A DNA stretch of 24,680 nucleotides from Porticoccaceae bacterium UBA1117 (GTDB lineage Bacteria; Pseudomonadota; Gammaproteobacteria; Pseudomonadales; Porticoccaceae): assembly GCA_002313335.1 (NCBI GenBank), contig DCBC01000081.1:1-24680 (forward strand), written 5' to 3'. How positions within the stretch are numbered: the stretch's first letter is position 1; every line of letters begins with the position of its first letter. The position numbers were made by a program, and so were the translations under genes. Below, in pieces: positions 1 to 12,655 of the stretch. The notes under the pieces were generated by a model. That model had not been told where the DNA came from. It was given only the letters and a program-made list of their open reading frames with translations, and made no database searches.

Positions 1-408
1 TGGTCTTCTTTGGTCGATGAATTTGCTCAATCTTTGGGTCAACTTGTTCAAGTTAAGCAGCGCCTTAAACCGATTGAGCGAGTTCTTTCTTCCAGCGAGG
101 AGAGTGTTGTCCGCAACAACTTAAGGCTTCTGCTCCAGCAGGCCGCAAATGCGGCATTACGTGAGCAACAGAGCATCTATGACCTCAGTCTTAAGCGCGC
201 GGGGCAATGGCTAACGCAATATTTCCAAATGAACAGTTCGGTTGAGGTAATAAAAGACCGCTTGATAAGCCTCAGTACAGAACAGGTCGTCCAAGAACTG
301 CCGATGATTGACGGATCTGTTAATGCGCTTGAGGCATTTATGATTGTTCGGAAAAGTAACCTGGTTGAAGAAACTACAGAGGTAGTGAAAATAGAGGCCG
401 TGGATTAG
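1..408 (+). CDS. hemX: HemX-like protein, C-terminal 135 residues (5' end outside window)
   Basis: The frame is open from base 1 and ends with TAG at 406-408, so this is the C-terminal part of a gene that starts upstream. The visible part is mostly helical and contains the pattern typical of the HemX C-terminal domain: an L-rich stretch, then AALREQQSIYDLSLKRAGQW and LTQYF. HemX is an inner-membrane protein encoded with the heme-precursor genes hemC and hemD. It was historically named a uroporphyrin-III C-methyltransferase, but it lacks the true SUMT fold and its exact role is unclear. The stop lies two bases before the hemY start, so the two are surely co-transcribed. The TTG at position 10 is inside the gene and is not its start. 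The identification rests on the C-terminal motif and the hemY neighbour. Confidence 0.85.
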   Translation, partial: WSSLVDEFAQSLGQLVQVKQRLKPIERVLSSSEESVVRNNLRLLLQQAANAALREQQSIYDLSLKRAGQWLTQYFQMNSSVEVIKDRLISLSTEQVVQELPMIDGSVNALEAFMIVRKSNLVEETTEVVKIEAVD

Positions 409-410
409 CC

Positions 411-1628
411 ATGAGAAAGTTACTCGTTATTTCGGTTATTGCGCTACTTTTTGGCGCCTCAAGTGTTTGGTTAATGCAGCGTGACAGTGGATATTTATTA
501 CTCAGTATTAACGACTTTACTGTTGAAATGACTGCTTGGGTTGGTTTGATTTTATATCTGCTCTCTACAGGCGTTTTTATCTGGTTGATTTTAGTATTCA
601 AGTGGCTGTCGCAAGTCGGTGGTTTTCGGCATTGGTGGTCGACAAGAAATAGAGCTAGACACCTTAATAAAACAGCTCAAGGACTTATTCTTTTTGCCGA
701 TAATGACTGGGGAAAAGCGAGTGAATTATTGGCGGATTCTGCTGCCCAATCATCAATGCCTGACGTGAATCTATTATTTGCAGCGCGTGCAGCTGCCGAA
801 AATCATCAGATAGATGATGCTCATAATTTGTTAGAGCGCCTTAGAGAGACTCAACCCCGCGCTAAACTATTAGCCGATAAGGCTTTTGCCGAGATATTAC
901 TGGGCGAAGAGCAATTCACTCAGGCACTTCAGTTCTTGCTGCCAATTGCAGAAAAAAAGCCTAATGATCGCGGTGTTCTGCGTCTATTAGCAGATCTTTA
1001 TTATTTAACTGAGGATTGGTCATCTTTACAGAAAATACTTGCTGATTTACGTCGATTTAATGCGCTTAACTCAACGGATTTGGAGGCGCTTGAAATAGAT
1101 GTATATGTAAATTTATTGAGTAGTTTCCAATTAAATATTGATTTCACTGATCAAGAAAAGAGGGACCAGGTTGGCGATTTATGGGAATTAATCCCCAAGA
1201 GATTACGGCAAAATCACGATATCATGTGTGGTTATTTCGACGCGCTACGGCTAGTTAATAATGATGATAAATTAGTCATGTTGCTGGTCAAGAGTCTTAA
1301 TAGCCAATGGAATACAGAGTTAGTTCGTCGTTTGGGGGAGGCTTCAAGCTCAGTACCAGCGAAACAGCTTTTGATGGCAGAAAAATGGTTGATTAAAAAC
1401 CCGCAGGACATCGTTTTGTTAACTGCTCTTGGCAATATTTGTTGCCAAGCCAAGTTCTGGGGAAAAGCTAAGGATTATTTTTCTAGTGCAGTGGCCCTTC
1501 AACCTAGTCCTTATCTTTTCTTGAAGCTATCTGAGGTTTTGGAGGAGATTGGTGACCTCGCTGGTAGTAATAAAAGCTGTAAGCGAGGACTGCTGCTAGG
1601 CCTGGAGACTCAATTTAATCAAGACTGA
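411..1628 (+). CDS. hemY: HemY, TPR-containing inner-membrane protein of the heme operon
   Basis: This 405-residue protein has two N-terminal membrane segments (about residues 4-22 and 41-64), matching the HemY_N domain, with the conserved tail of TM2 followed by a basic stretch near residues 70-85. The rest is a soluble TPR-like helical region, with repeats such as the one starting DVNLLFAARAAAENHQIDDA. HemY of proteobacteria is encoded after hemX in the hemCDXY operon. It is needed for normal heme synthesis at a late step, but it is not the protoporphyrinogen oxidase called HemY in Bacillus. The ATG at 411 directly follows the hemX stop. Length and layout are ordinary for the family (about 400 residues). 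No clear T-rich terminator follows; only a weak AAAAG/CTTTT inverted repeat is present near 1638-1652. Confidence 0.9.
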   Translation: MRKLLVISVIALLFGASSVWLMQRDSGYLLLSINDFTVEMTAWVGLILYLLSTGVFIWLILVFKWLSQVGGFRHWWSTRNRARHLNKTAQGLILFADNDWGKASELLADSAAQSSMPDVNLLFAARAAAENHQIDDAHNLLERLRETQPRAKLLADKAFAEILLGEEQFTQALQFLLPIAEKKPNDRGVLRLLADLYYLTEDWSSLQKILADLRRFNALNSTDLEALEIDVYVNLLSSFQLNIDFTDQEKRDQVGDLWELIPKRLRQNHDIMCGYFDALRLVNNDDKLVMLLVKSLNSQWNTELVRRLGEASSSVPAKQLLMAEKWLIKNPQDIVLLTALGNICCQAKFWGKAKDYFSSAVALQPSPYLFLKLSEVLEEIGDLAGSNKSCKRGLLLGLETQFNQD

Positions 1629-1632
1629 TGTC

Positions 1633-1811
1633 TACTGAAAAGAGCTGCTTTTATTTTCCGGTGGTAGTGTGAATCCCTTGTCGCGCATCAGTTGCTCAGT
1701 CTTCGCGGCTGTCAAAATTGTCGGTAGGTTTTTCCGGGATCAATTGAGCTGCGAGGCATAATTATATAAACCAGTCAGGTGCTGCGGCGAAAGCTTCTGT
1801 GTTGTAAGAGG
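1633..1811 (-). pseudogene. Possible decayed coding remnant between hemY and mnmC
   Basis: The 249-base gap between the convergent genes hemY and mnmC has no intact gene. On the minus strand, one frame reads about 59 codons interrupted by a single TGA (1742-1740). The pieces are LTTQKLSPQHLTGLYNYASQ before the TGA and LPTILTAAKTEQLMRDKGF with a short polar tail after it, closed by TAG at 1635-1633. The residue composition looks protein-like. However, there is no start codon with a ribosome binding site, and a run this short with a stop can occur by chance. I do not recognise a family. It may be a relic of a gene once downstream of mnmC. Confidence 0.2.
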
Positions 1812-1877
1812 TTATTAAATACGCCCGCATCTAGCCCTACTAACCTCGAAGTAGATTTTCAGAGACATATCCCTGAT

Positions 1878-3941
1878 TTAAATACGCTTCTTCTTTAGAT
1901 CACGTATTAAAAATCTTGATGGATGCATTGCTTGACGTAATTCTCTCTCTAAAGGCCCTAGTTGCCGATGAATTTCCGCCGCAAGGATCTCAGCTGTCAA
2001 AGGAGCGTAGCCTAATCCGCGAGAACCCATCCCACAATTAACATAGAGATTTGGATGATAAGTGCCCATCGCAGGAGAATCTTTCCGCGCATCAAAACGT
2101 AAAAACCCATAGGTCTCAAGCATGGTGGAGACATCTGGAACTGGCCCAACAATCGGTAAATAATCTCTTGTGGTGCAGCGAAAATTGGCTCGACCATCAA
2201 GTTCATCCAATTTAACAGTGCCTAGTGCTCTTCGGATGCCTTGATCCGTTTTCGCTATTTGATCAAGGTTAGTTTGATGGTCTTGAATTCTGAGTTCCTT
2301 GCTATCAATAGTTTTATTGTAAGTCGCTCCACACCCATGGCTGCCTTGGTTGGGCGGCGCTATGTAGCCTTCACCACAGATGACTGTTTTTAGGGCGAGG
2401 CTATCGCTAGTAATGGGTAATTCGGTGACTTGACCGCGCAGTTTGGTAATGCCTAAAAATTCTGTTTGCTCCAATTTTTCACAGTCATAGGCATTGGCAA
2501 TAACTACTATGTCGGAGTGCATTAACTGCTGTTCTTGCCGGTCAAATAGTTCCCAGTGTCCCGATACTGAATTTCTAAAGAGACGGGCTACATCGCCTTT
2601 TATGATGGAGATATTATGAGTCTTGAGAAGTTGTTGGCAAACCCTTGCGGGCGGAAGCCACCCAAGCTCAGAAAAGTACAGACCTTTTGAGGAATCTAAC
2701 GCTATGCCGGCGATATCAAGCATCTCTGGGTTATCGACAAGTCTCACCAGCGCTTTTTGATGCTGAAAATGCGCACCAAGTTGCTCAAATTGGTAGCGTT
2801 GATTCTCATCTTCGGGAATAACTAATACACCGCACTGTTGACCCAAGCCGCGGGCCCAAAACTCTTTATAGTATCGACTAGCGAGTGTTATGGCCGCGAG
2901 ATTAATCCGTGGCAGAGGGTTATCTCGCACAGATAGTTTGGGATAAATAATAGCTTGCTGGTTCCCAGAAGCTTCCTGCCCAGCTGTGTCATGCCGATCA
3001 ATCACGGTCACCTTATAACCACGTTTGGACAGAGCCGCGGCAGTCGTGCAGCCGGCAATTCCAGCGCCGATGATGGTGACGCTCGGTTGCTGGCTCAAGG
3101 GCCGGTTTGGCGCATGATTAAGGTGCCACTGGTTAGCGCCGCGGGCACTATGCTCAAAGTCTTTGGAAGCAGCGTTGTGAGCTTTAAATGTAGCGCTAAT
3201 CATTTGATATCTACGGGTAAGCTTATCGTCATAAGCGACGCTAAATCCCGATGCAACGAAACTTTTTACTACTTGCGTTAGGTTGCTACAGGCAGTTAAC
3301 GTTGTTTCGGTTGATGACAAGTTAGCAATAGTTTTACATAAATCGCTCCCCCACATCGCGGGGTTTTTTTCGGGAGAAAAGCCATCAATAAACCAGGCAT
3401 CTATAGCTTTTCTGTTATAAAAAGCGTTTTTTTGATCGATACTTTCGCCAAGCTCACTGAACATTAATTGAGCATCACCGAGCATAAGACACAGAGTGAT
3501 ACGGCCTCCATATAGTTCGATATTATGAAAGCCCCTGACTGTAGGAGGATAATGTTCAATAAGCTGTTGGCTGTGAGCACTTATGGATGGCCACTGACAA
3601 AGGGCTTTCTCTAAATCTGCCTTAGTCAAAGGTGATGATTCCGCCGAAAAATAATTCAACGTGCAATGACTTGGCGCAGTTTTTAGCCAAAGCTCACAAC
3701 AGTTAAGGAAGTTAAGTCCGGCGCCAAACCCCATCTCGGCAATGCTAAACGAGTGGTCATTGGTACTCAGTTTTTTCCAGCGTAACGGTAAGTTGTTTTG
3801 TTGTAAAAATACATAGTCACTTTTTTTAAGTCCGTTGGACGGACACCAATAGAAGTCTTCATAGTCTAGGGAATAGGGAACCCCTTGCCGCCATTCGATG
3901 TTTGCCGCTGAAAGTTCCACTACTTTAAGCCAAACTCGCAC
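1878..3941 (-). CDS. mnmC: MnmC, bifunctional tRNA mnm5s2U34 biosynthesis enzyme (oxidase plus methyltransferase)
   Basis: MnmC completes the wobble-uridine modification of tRNAs after MnmE/MnmG and MnmA. Its FAD domain removes the carboxymethyl group of cmnm5(s2)U34, and its SAM domain methylates the resulting nm5 group. The 687 residues show both domains. An N-terminal methyltransferase has the SAM motif EMGFGAGLNFL (about 69-79) and the catalytic-loop motif FIDGFSPEKNP (about 184-194). The C-terminal oxidoreductase has the dinucleotide-binding IIGAGIAG (about 290-297), and a closing CGMGSRGLGYAPL motif typical of MnmC. Length is normal (E. coli about 668). The ATG at 3941 overlaps the end of fldB by 22 bases. 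A GTG at 3920, overlapping the fldB stop as TAGTG, would give an N-terminus starting MELSAANIEW that also fits the family. Neither start has a good Shine-Dalgarno. It is the last gene of a trmL-fldB-mnmC minus-strand set. Confidence 0.95.
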   Translation of the reverse strand: MRVWLKVVELSAANIEWRQGVPYSLDYEDFYWCPSNGLKKSDYVFLQQNNLPLRWKKLSTNDHSFSIAEMGFGAGLNFLNCCELWLKTAPSHCTLNYFSAESSPLTKADLEKALCQWPSISAHSQQLIEHYPPTVRGFHNIELYGGRITLCLMLGDAQLMFSELGESIDQKNAFYNRKAIDAWFIDGFSPEKNPAMWGSDLCKTIANLSSTETTLTACSNLTQVVKSFVASGFSVAYDDKLTRRYQMISATFKAHNAASKDFEHSARGANQWHLNHAPNRPLSQQPSVTIIGAGIAGCTTAAALSKRGYKVTVIDRHDTAGQEASGNQQAIIYPKLSVRDNPLPRINLAAITLASRYYKEFWARGLGQQCGVLVIPEDENQRYQFEQLGAHFQHQKALVRLVDNPEMLDIAGIALDSSKGLYFSELGWLPPARVCQQLLKTHNISIIKGDVARLFRNSVSGHWELFDRQEQQLMHSDIVVIANAYDCEKLEQTEFLGITKLRGQVTELPITSDSLALKTVICGEGYIAPPNQGSHGCGATYNKTIDSKELRIQDHQTNLDQIAKTDQGIRRALGTVKLDELDGRANFRCTTRDYLPIVGPVPDVSTMLETYGFLRFDARKDSPAMGTYHPNLYVNCGMGSRGLGYAPLTAEILAAEIHRQLGPLERELRQAMHPSRFLIRDLKKKRI

Positions 3942-4453
3942 ATAATTTGGTCACACCATTTTGAAATGTAAATATCGGCTAAATCCCGCTGGTTTTCATC
4001 GTCTAATGGCAACCCAACAAACATTGTCTTCTCGGCATTCAATGCTTTGGATCCCGTAAAGTCGAAACCTTGATTAGGCCAGGCTCCTACTGCAGTTGCA
4101 CCTTGAACGATAGTTTTAGCCGAAAGATATCCGAGGGCGTCTTGAAACCACTCTGGGTAACCCACTTGATCACCTAACCCGTAAACCGCAACTTTTATTC
4201 CAGAGAGGTCGAGTGTATCAATTGCATCCCAGTTTGAATCCCAGTCTTCTTGTAATTCACCAAAATCCCACGTTGGAATACCAAGAATTAAATATTTATA
4301 TTCGGTCATCCGCTGTACCGGATCCAAAGCAACATCATGCAGGCTTACTGTGTCGTCACCAAATTTAGAATTTATCTCGTCACGGATCTTCTCACCCGCC
4401 ATTTCGGTATAGCAAGTAGTACTCCCGTAAAATAAACCGATCTTTACTGTCAT
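3920..4453 (-). CDS. fldB: Flavodoxin, FldB type
   Basis: Flavodoxins are small FMN proteins that carry low-potential electrons to partner enzymes. The 177-residue product begins with the phosphate-binding loop FYGSTTCYTEMAGEKIRDEI (from about residue 8), a near match to FldB rather than FldA because of the STTCYTEM variant. Further FMN-loop motifs are LGIPTWDFGELQEDWDSNWD (about 57-76) and YGLGDQVGYPEWFQDALG (about 91-108), and the C-terminus has FVGLPLDDENQRDL. Length matches the family (about 173). In E. coli fldB is induced by superoxide stress; no SoxR/S site could be recognised here. Its stop overlaps or abuts the mnmC start, so translation of the two is probably coupled. The 128-base gap to trmL could hold a separate promoter, but I see no convincing one. 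Confidence 0.93.
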   Translation of the reverse strand: MTVKIGLFYGSTTCYTEMAGEKIRDEINSKFGDDTVSLHDVALDPVQRMTEYKYLILGIPTWDFGELQEDWDSNWDAIDTLDLSGIKVAVYGLGDQVGYPEWFQDALGYLSAKTIVQGATAVGAWPNQGFDFTGSKALNAEKTMFVGLPLDDENQRDLADIYISKWCDQIMCEFGLK

Positions 4454-4581
4454 TTGTTGTATATCTCGCGAAGTCTTAGTGGGCTGTTGTTGAGTATTTA
4501 AGTCAGTTGATTAGGCGCTGAAATCCCCAGCACATAATACTCGCAGTTTTTGAATTATAGAAACATCGAGGTATATTTTAT

Positions 4582-5046
4582 TTAAATACTGCCTATATAT
4601 CCAATTTTCTTCCATGCTTCATACGTTACGATGGCAACTGTATTTGACAGATTGAGACTACGACTACTGGCCTGCATAGGTAGGCGTAAAATATTGTTCG
4701 CGCCAATTGAATTCAGTATATGTTCGGGAAGGCCCCTTGTCTCTGGCCCAAAAAGAAGAGTGTCATTAGGCTGATAATTTATCGAAGAATAATTAATTGT
4801 TCCTTTAGTGCTCAACGCGTAAATGTTTTTTGGATTCACTGACTCTAGATAAGCAGACCAGTCCTGATGAATGCCTAAATCCTGGAATTCATTGTAGTCC
4901 AGGCCAGCTCGTCTTAATCTCTTATCATCTAATTCAAACCCAAGCGGTTCAATGAGATGTAATCTAAACCCTGTATTGGCGCAAAGCCGAATAATATTAC
5001 CAGTATTTGGTGGTATTTCGGGCTCGTAAAGAACGATATCAAGCAT
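4582..5046 (-). CDS. trmL: TrmL, tRNA (cytidine/uridine-34-2'-O)-methyltransferase (SPOUT)
   Basis: TrmL methylates the 2'-OH of the wobble base of the two tRNA-Leu isoacceptors (Cm34 and cmnm5Um34) using SAM. The 154-residue protein shows the SPOUT family hallmarks. These are the N-terminal [20 protein letters not shown] (about 6-25), the LRRAGLDY motif (about 44-51), [11 protein letters not shown] (about 98-108), and the knot region [20 protein letters not shown] (about 120-139), which holds the conserved RSLNLSN. Length is typical (E. coli 157). It is the first gene of the minus-strand set with fldB and mnmC. A purine-rich AGAAGA lies a few bases upstream of the ATG. Its promoter would lie in the divergent gap before the ferritin-like gene. 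Confidence 0.95.
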   Translation of the reverse strand: MLDIVLYEPEIPPNTGNIIRLCANTGFRLHLIEPLGFELDDKRLRRAGLDYNEFQDLGIHQDWSAYLESVNPKNIYALSTKGTINYSSINYQPNDTLLFGPETRGLPEHILNSIGANNILRLPMQASSRSLNLSNTVAIVTYEAWKKIGYIGSI

Positions 5047-5196
5047 GGAGATTCTTCTGTAAAGTTGAACAGTTTAATTTCATTTTAAATCATTTATGTA
5101 TAATTAACTGAAACTATAGTCTAAACTATACTGTAACACACGTTAGTAAACTTAAATTGCCGTAGCCCTGTGGCGACAGCGCTGAAGGAGTTATAA
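5047..5196. promoter_or_regulatory. Divergent promoter region between trmL and the ferritin-like gene
   Basis: This A/T-rich gap separates divergently transcribed genes. For the plus strand, TTAACT (5104-5109) and TATACT (5127-5132) are 17 bases apart and resemble sigma-70 -35/-10 boxes. For the minus strand, TTAGAC (5124-5119) and TATACA (5102-5097) are 16 bases apart. The two predicted promoters interlock, so one polymerase could block the other. Two copies of AAACTATA (5111-5118 and 5123-5130) sit between and over the boxes, 12 bases apart. AAGGAG (5184-5189) serves the ATG at 5197. All promoter calls are by eye. Confidence 0.4.
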
Positions 5197-5652
5197 ATGA
5201 AAAAGTTCGATAAACAAGAAGCAATAAAGATACTTAATAAAATTATGGAGTTAGAGCTATCCGGGGTTGTCCGCTATACTCACTATTCATTAATGATTTA
5301 TGGGTATAACCGTATTCCAATAGTCTCTTGGTTGAAAGCTAATGCTCTAGAAGGCCTAGATCATGCTACTAAGGCGGGTGAACTTGTCACTATGCTGGGT
5401 GGTCATCCATCTTTGAAAATCGGCGGTCTATTAGAGACTGAAAAGCATGATACTGGAGACATACTTCGCGAGAGTTTAGAGCATGAGTCGGTTACTGCCG
5501 CGGTATATTATGAGCTGCTAGAGCTTGTTGATGGTGCGTCGGTGGTACTCGAAGAATATGCTCGGCAGATGATTCATATGGAGGAATTACATTTAGATGA
5601 GGTGAACAAGATGCTCCGCACACCGGGAGAGCTTGCACCTTTTGAGGTCTAG
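5197..5652 (+). CDS. Ferritin-like / bacterioferritin-type protein, probably heme-free
   Basis: The 151-residue protein has the four-helix ferritin-like pattern seen in bacterioferritin. Helix A has KIMELELSGVVRYTHY with E20 at the iron-ligand position. Helix B has ALEGLDHATKAGEL with H56. Helix C has E95 in the ESLEHES stretch, and helix D has MIHMEELHLDEV with E129 and H132 (ExxH). Iron oxidation and storage are the usual roles of such cages. The methionine that binds heme in bacterioferritin aligns with L54, so heme binding is unlikely. The first metal pair reads ExxxH instead of the usual ExxH. A good AAGGAG precedes the ATG, and a strong terminator follows, so it is a single-gene unit. 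It could instead be a related four-helix diiron protein; I am sure of the fold but not of the exact function. Confidence 0.8.
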   Translation: MKKFDKQEAIKILNKIMELELSGVVRYTHYSLMIYGYNRIPIVSWLKANALEGLDHATKAGELVTMLGGHPSLKIGGLLETEKHDTGDILRESLEHESVTAAVYYELLELVDGASVVLEEYARQMIHMEELHLDEVNKMLRTPGELAPFEV

Positions 5653-5703
5653 AGACTAAATTATTGCGCTACTGGCGCTGATTTTTCCTAGTCGTACTGC
5701 ATC

Positions 5704-5743
5704 AGTGCCCGTCCATATACTACTTGGCCGGGCACTTTTTTTT
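5704..5743 (+). terminator. Rho-independent terminator after the ferritin-like gene
   Basis: A perfect 8-bp stem, AGTGCCCG (5704-5711) pairing with CGGGCACT (5729-5736), is followed by a run of T to about 5743. The loop is 17 bases. It lies about 50 bases after the stop of the ferritin-like gene and ends that transcription unit before the methyltransferase-like gene. Confidence 0.9.
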
Positions 5744-5884
5744 ATCCTATTTGTGGTAAGACTAAGCATTGCGCTTTAGATCGCACTTCTCCATTCAGTT
5801 ATTCAAGTTGTCCTCAGACCTGTTTTTATGGTAAAAAATACTATTATCCGTACAATCAAAATTTTAAAAAGGGAGATAGTAGTT

Positions 5885-6658
5885 ATGGGATCTAGTAAAA
5901 CAAATTTTTTCAAAGTGACACTGGTAGCAATGTTGGTCGCCATTTCGGGAATGGCTATTGCGGAGCGAGATACATCAAGAGATCAATATCGCCATCCGAT
6001 GGCAACACTGGCGTTTTTCGGAATTACCCCACAGATGGATGTTTTGGAGATATCCCCAGGGGGTGGTTGGTATACCGAAGTGCTCGCTCAGTACGTTACT
6101 GGAAATTTACTCGCCGGACACTATGATCCGCAATCAGATCGAGCGTATTATCGAAATTCACAAAGCAAGTTTGCTGCCAAAATGGCCGCTGCACCGGAGC
6201 TATATGGGAACGTAAAAATGCATGTATTCGATGCGTCGGCTAAGAAATTGTCTGCTGAAACCTCATCCGTGGATGCGGTCGTTACCTTTCGAAATGTCCA
6301 TAATTGGATGGGTTCAAGTACTGAAGCGTCGTCGTTCGAGCTATTTTTTAACGCATTAAAACCTGGGGGTATGCTCGGTGTTGTAGAGCATCGTGCGCCG
6401 GAAGGGACGGACAAAGCGACGATGAAAAAAAGTGGCTATATGACTCAAGATTATGTCATCGAACTTGCTCGCGGCGCTGGATTTATTTTAGAGGCATCAT
6501 CGGAGGTAAATGCTAATAAAAAAGACACTGCCAATCACCCTAAAGGCGTATGGACTCTGCCGCCAAGTTTGACATTAGGGGACCAAGATCGGGATCGTTA
6601 TTTGGCGATTGGTGAAAGTGATCGGATGACGTTACGATTTCGGAAACCAAATCAGTGA
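5885..6658 (+). CDS. Exported class I SAM-methyltransferase-fold protein
   Basis: I place the start at the ATG at 5885, not at an in-frame ATG at 5828. AAGGGAG lies just upstream, and the protein then begins with a textbook signal peptide: a basic MGSSKTNFFK, a hydrophobic VTLVAMLVAISG, and a likely cleavage after AIA near residue 22. The 257-residue product has a motif I variant LEISPGGGWYTEVL, an acidic/hydrophobic DAVVTFRNVHNWM stretch at the motif IV position, and a PGGMLGVVEHRAP post-II segment. Together these mark a Rossmann methyltransferase of the COG4798 type. The substrate is unknown. A periplasmic location would be odd for an enzyme using cytosolic SAM, so it may have a different ligand or a non-enzymatic role. 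The last bases overlap the start of the UPF0270 gene (GTGA), suggesting coupled expression. Confidence 0.8.
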   Translation: MGSSKTNFFKVTLVAMLVAISGMAIAERDTSRDQYRHPMATLAFFGITPQMDVLEISPGGGWYTEVLAQYVTGNLLAGHYDPQSDRAYYRNSQSKFAAKMAAAPELYGNVKMHVFDASAKKLSAETSSVDAVVTFRNVHNWMGSSTEASSFELFFNALKPGGMLGVVEHRAPEGTDKATMKKSGYMTQDYVIELARGAGFILEASSEVNANKKDTANHPKGVWTLPPSLTLGDQDRDRYLAIGESDRMTLRFRKPNQ

Positions 6659-6904
6659 TTGAAATCCCTTCTGAACGCTTAACAGGCGATACGCTTAATG
6701 CAGTAATTGAGGAATATATCCTCCGTGAAGGTACTGATTATGGTGTTCAGGAGATAAGTCTGCAGAGTAAAATCAAACAGGTTGAGAGTCAGTTAGCGCG
6801 TGGTGATGTATTAATCACATTTGATCAGGCTACTGAAACGTGCACTTTATTGACTCGCCACCAGTTCAGGCAATTCACTGAGGAGCAGCGCAGTAGCAAC
6901 CAGT

Positions 6905-6921
<17 letters not shown>
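6655..6921 (+). CDS. UPF0270 family protein (YheU-like)
   Basis: The 88-residue protein starts at a GTG that overlaps the stop of the preceding gene (GTGA at 6655-6658). Its pattern matches the small UPF0270/YheU family: IPSERLTGDTLNAVIEEYI, then LREGTDYGVQEISL, then a K..QVESQLARGDVLITFD segment. The family's function is not known. In E. coli the relative is about 72 residues; this one has a longer C-terminal tail. The end overlaps the tilS start by up to 17 bases, so it sits in a tight cluster with the exported methyltransferase-like gene and tilS. Confidence 0.85.
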
Positions 6922-10028
<3,107 letters not shown>

Positions 10029-10035
10029 GAGTTGA

Positions 10036-10890
<855 letters not shown>

Positions 10891-10915
10891 TAAGAGCTGA
10901 CGACTTTTTACCTTA

Positions 10916-10929
10916 TTGCGGATCCGCAA
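10916..10929. promoter_or_regulatory. 14-base perfect palindrome upstream of eno
   Basis: TTGCGGATCCGCAA is perfectly self-complementary and lies in the 99-base gap between kdsA and eno, 60 bases before the eno ATG. A possible -10 box, TATTAT, is at 10949-10954, which would put the palindrome at or just upstream of the -35 zone. It could be a repressor or activator site. It could also be a weak hairpin, but no T-run follows, so it is not a terminator. No regulator could be named. Confidence 0.4.
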
Positions 10930-10968
10930 AATTATAAATTACCGTCTCTATTATAGGGACATAGCTAG

Positions 10969-12282
<1,314 letters not shown>

Positions 12283-12334
12283 TGCTAACAAGTGAAAATG
12301 ATTGAAATATTATAAAATCGGATAGAATCTCAAT

Positions 12335-12655
12335 ATGCGATGGTTGCTGATACTCCTGATAGTCTTGCTGCTTGGTTTACAGGTGCGGTTGTGGGTGGGT
12401 GAGGGAAGCCTTGCCCATAAATCAGAATTAGATGCGCAGCTAGATCAACAAAAGGTTAAAAACAAACGCTTACGGCAACGCAATGACGTTATTGCTAGAG
12501 ATGTGGAGAGCTTAAAGACTAATCTTGATGCTATTGAAGAGAAGGCGCGAGAGGATCTTGGTATGATAAAGCAAGGAGAAGTTTTTTATCTGGTAACTGA
12601 TGAGGACACGGGTATCTTGCGGGATAACCTTGCAGAGGAGGAAACCTCACCATGA
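12335..12655 (+). CDS. ftsB: FtsB, cell-division protein of the FtsQLB complex
   Basis: FtsB is a small bitopic inner-membrane protein that, with FtsL and FtsQ, activates septal peptidoglycan synthesis. The 106 residues comprise one membrane segment (about 3-22, leucine-rich), a coiled coil (about 30-75, with SELDAQLDQQKVKNKRLRQR), and the REDLGMIKQGEVFYLV motif typical of the family. Length is normal (E. coli 103). It shares ATGA with ispD, the usual gene pair. No strong Shine-Dalgarno precedes the ATG. TAGAAT at 12323-12328 resembles a -10 box but would place the transcript start close to the ATG. Confidence 0.95.
   Translation: MRWLLILLIVLLLGLQVRLWVGEGSLAHKSELDAQLDQQKVKNKRLRQRNDVIARDVESLKTNLDAIEEKAREDLGMIKQGEVFYLVTDEDTGILRDNLAEEETSP

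Noticed and set aside
1638..1652. AAAAG/CTTTT inverted repeat after hemY as a terminator
   Set aside because: The stem is short and A/T-only, and no strong T-run follows, so I do not call it a terminator.
2955..3281. 108-codon open frame on the plus strand inside mnmC
   Set aside because: It is antisense to a clearly conserved gene, has no family resemblance, and no ribosome binding site.
5828..5884. Longer start of the methyltransferase-like gene at ATG 5828
   Set aside because: It adds 19 residues before a clear signal peptide and has no ribosome binding site, whereas ATG 5885 has AAGGGAG upstream.
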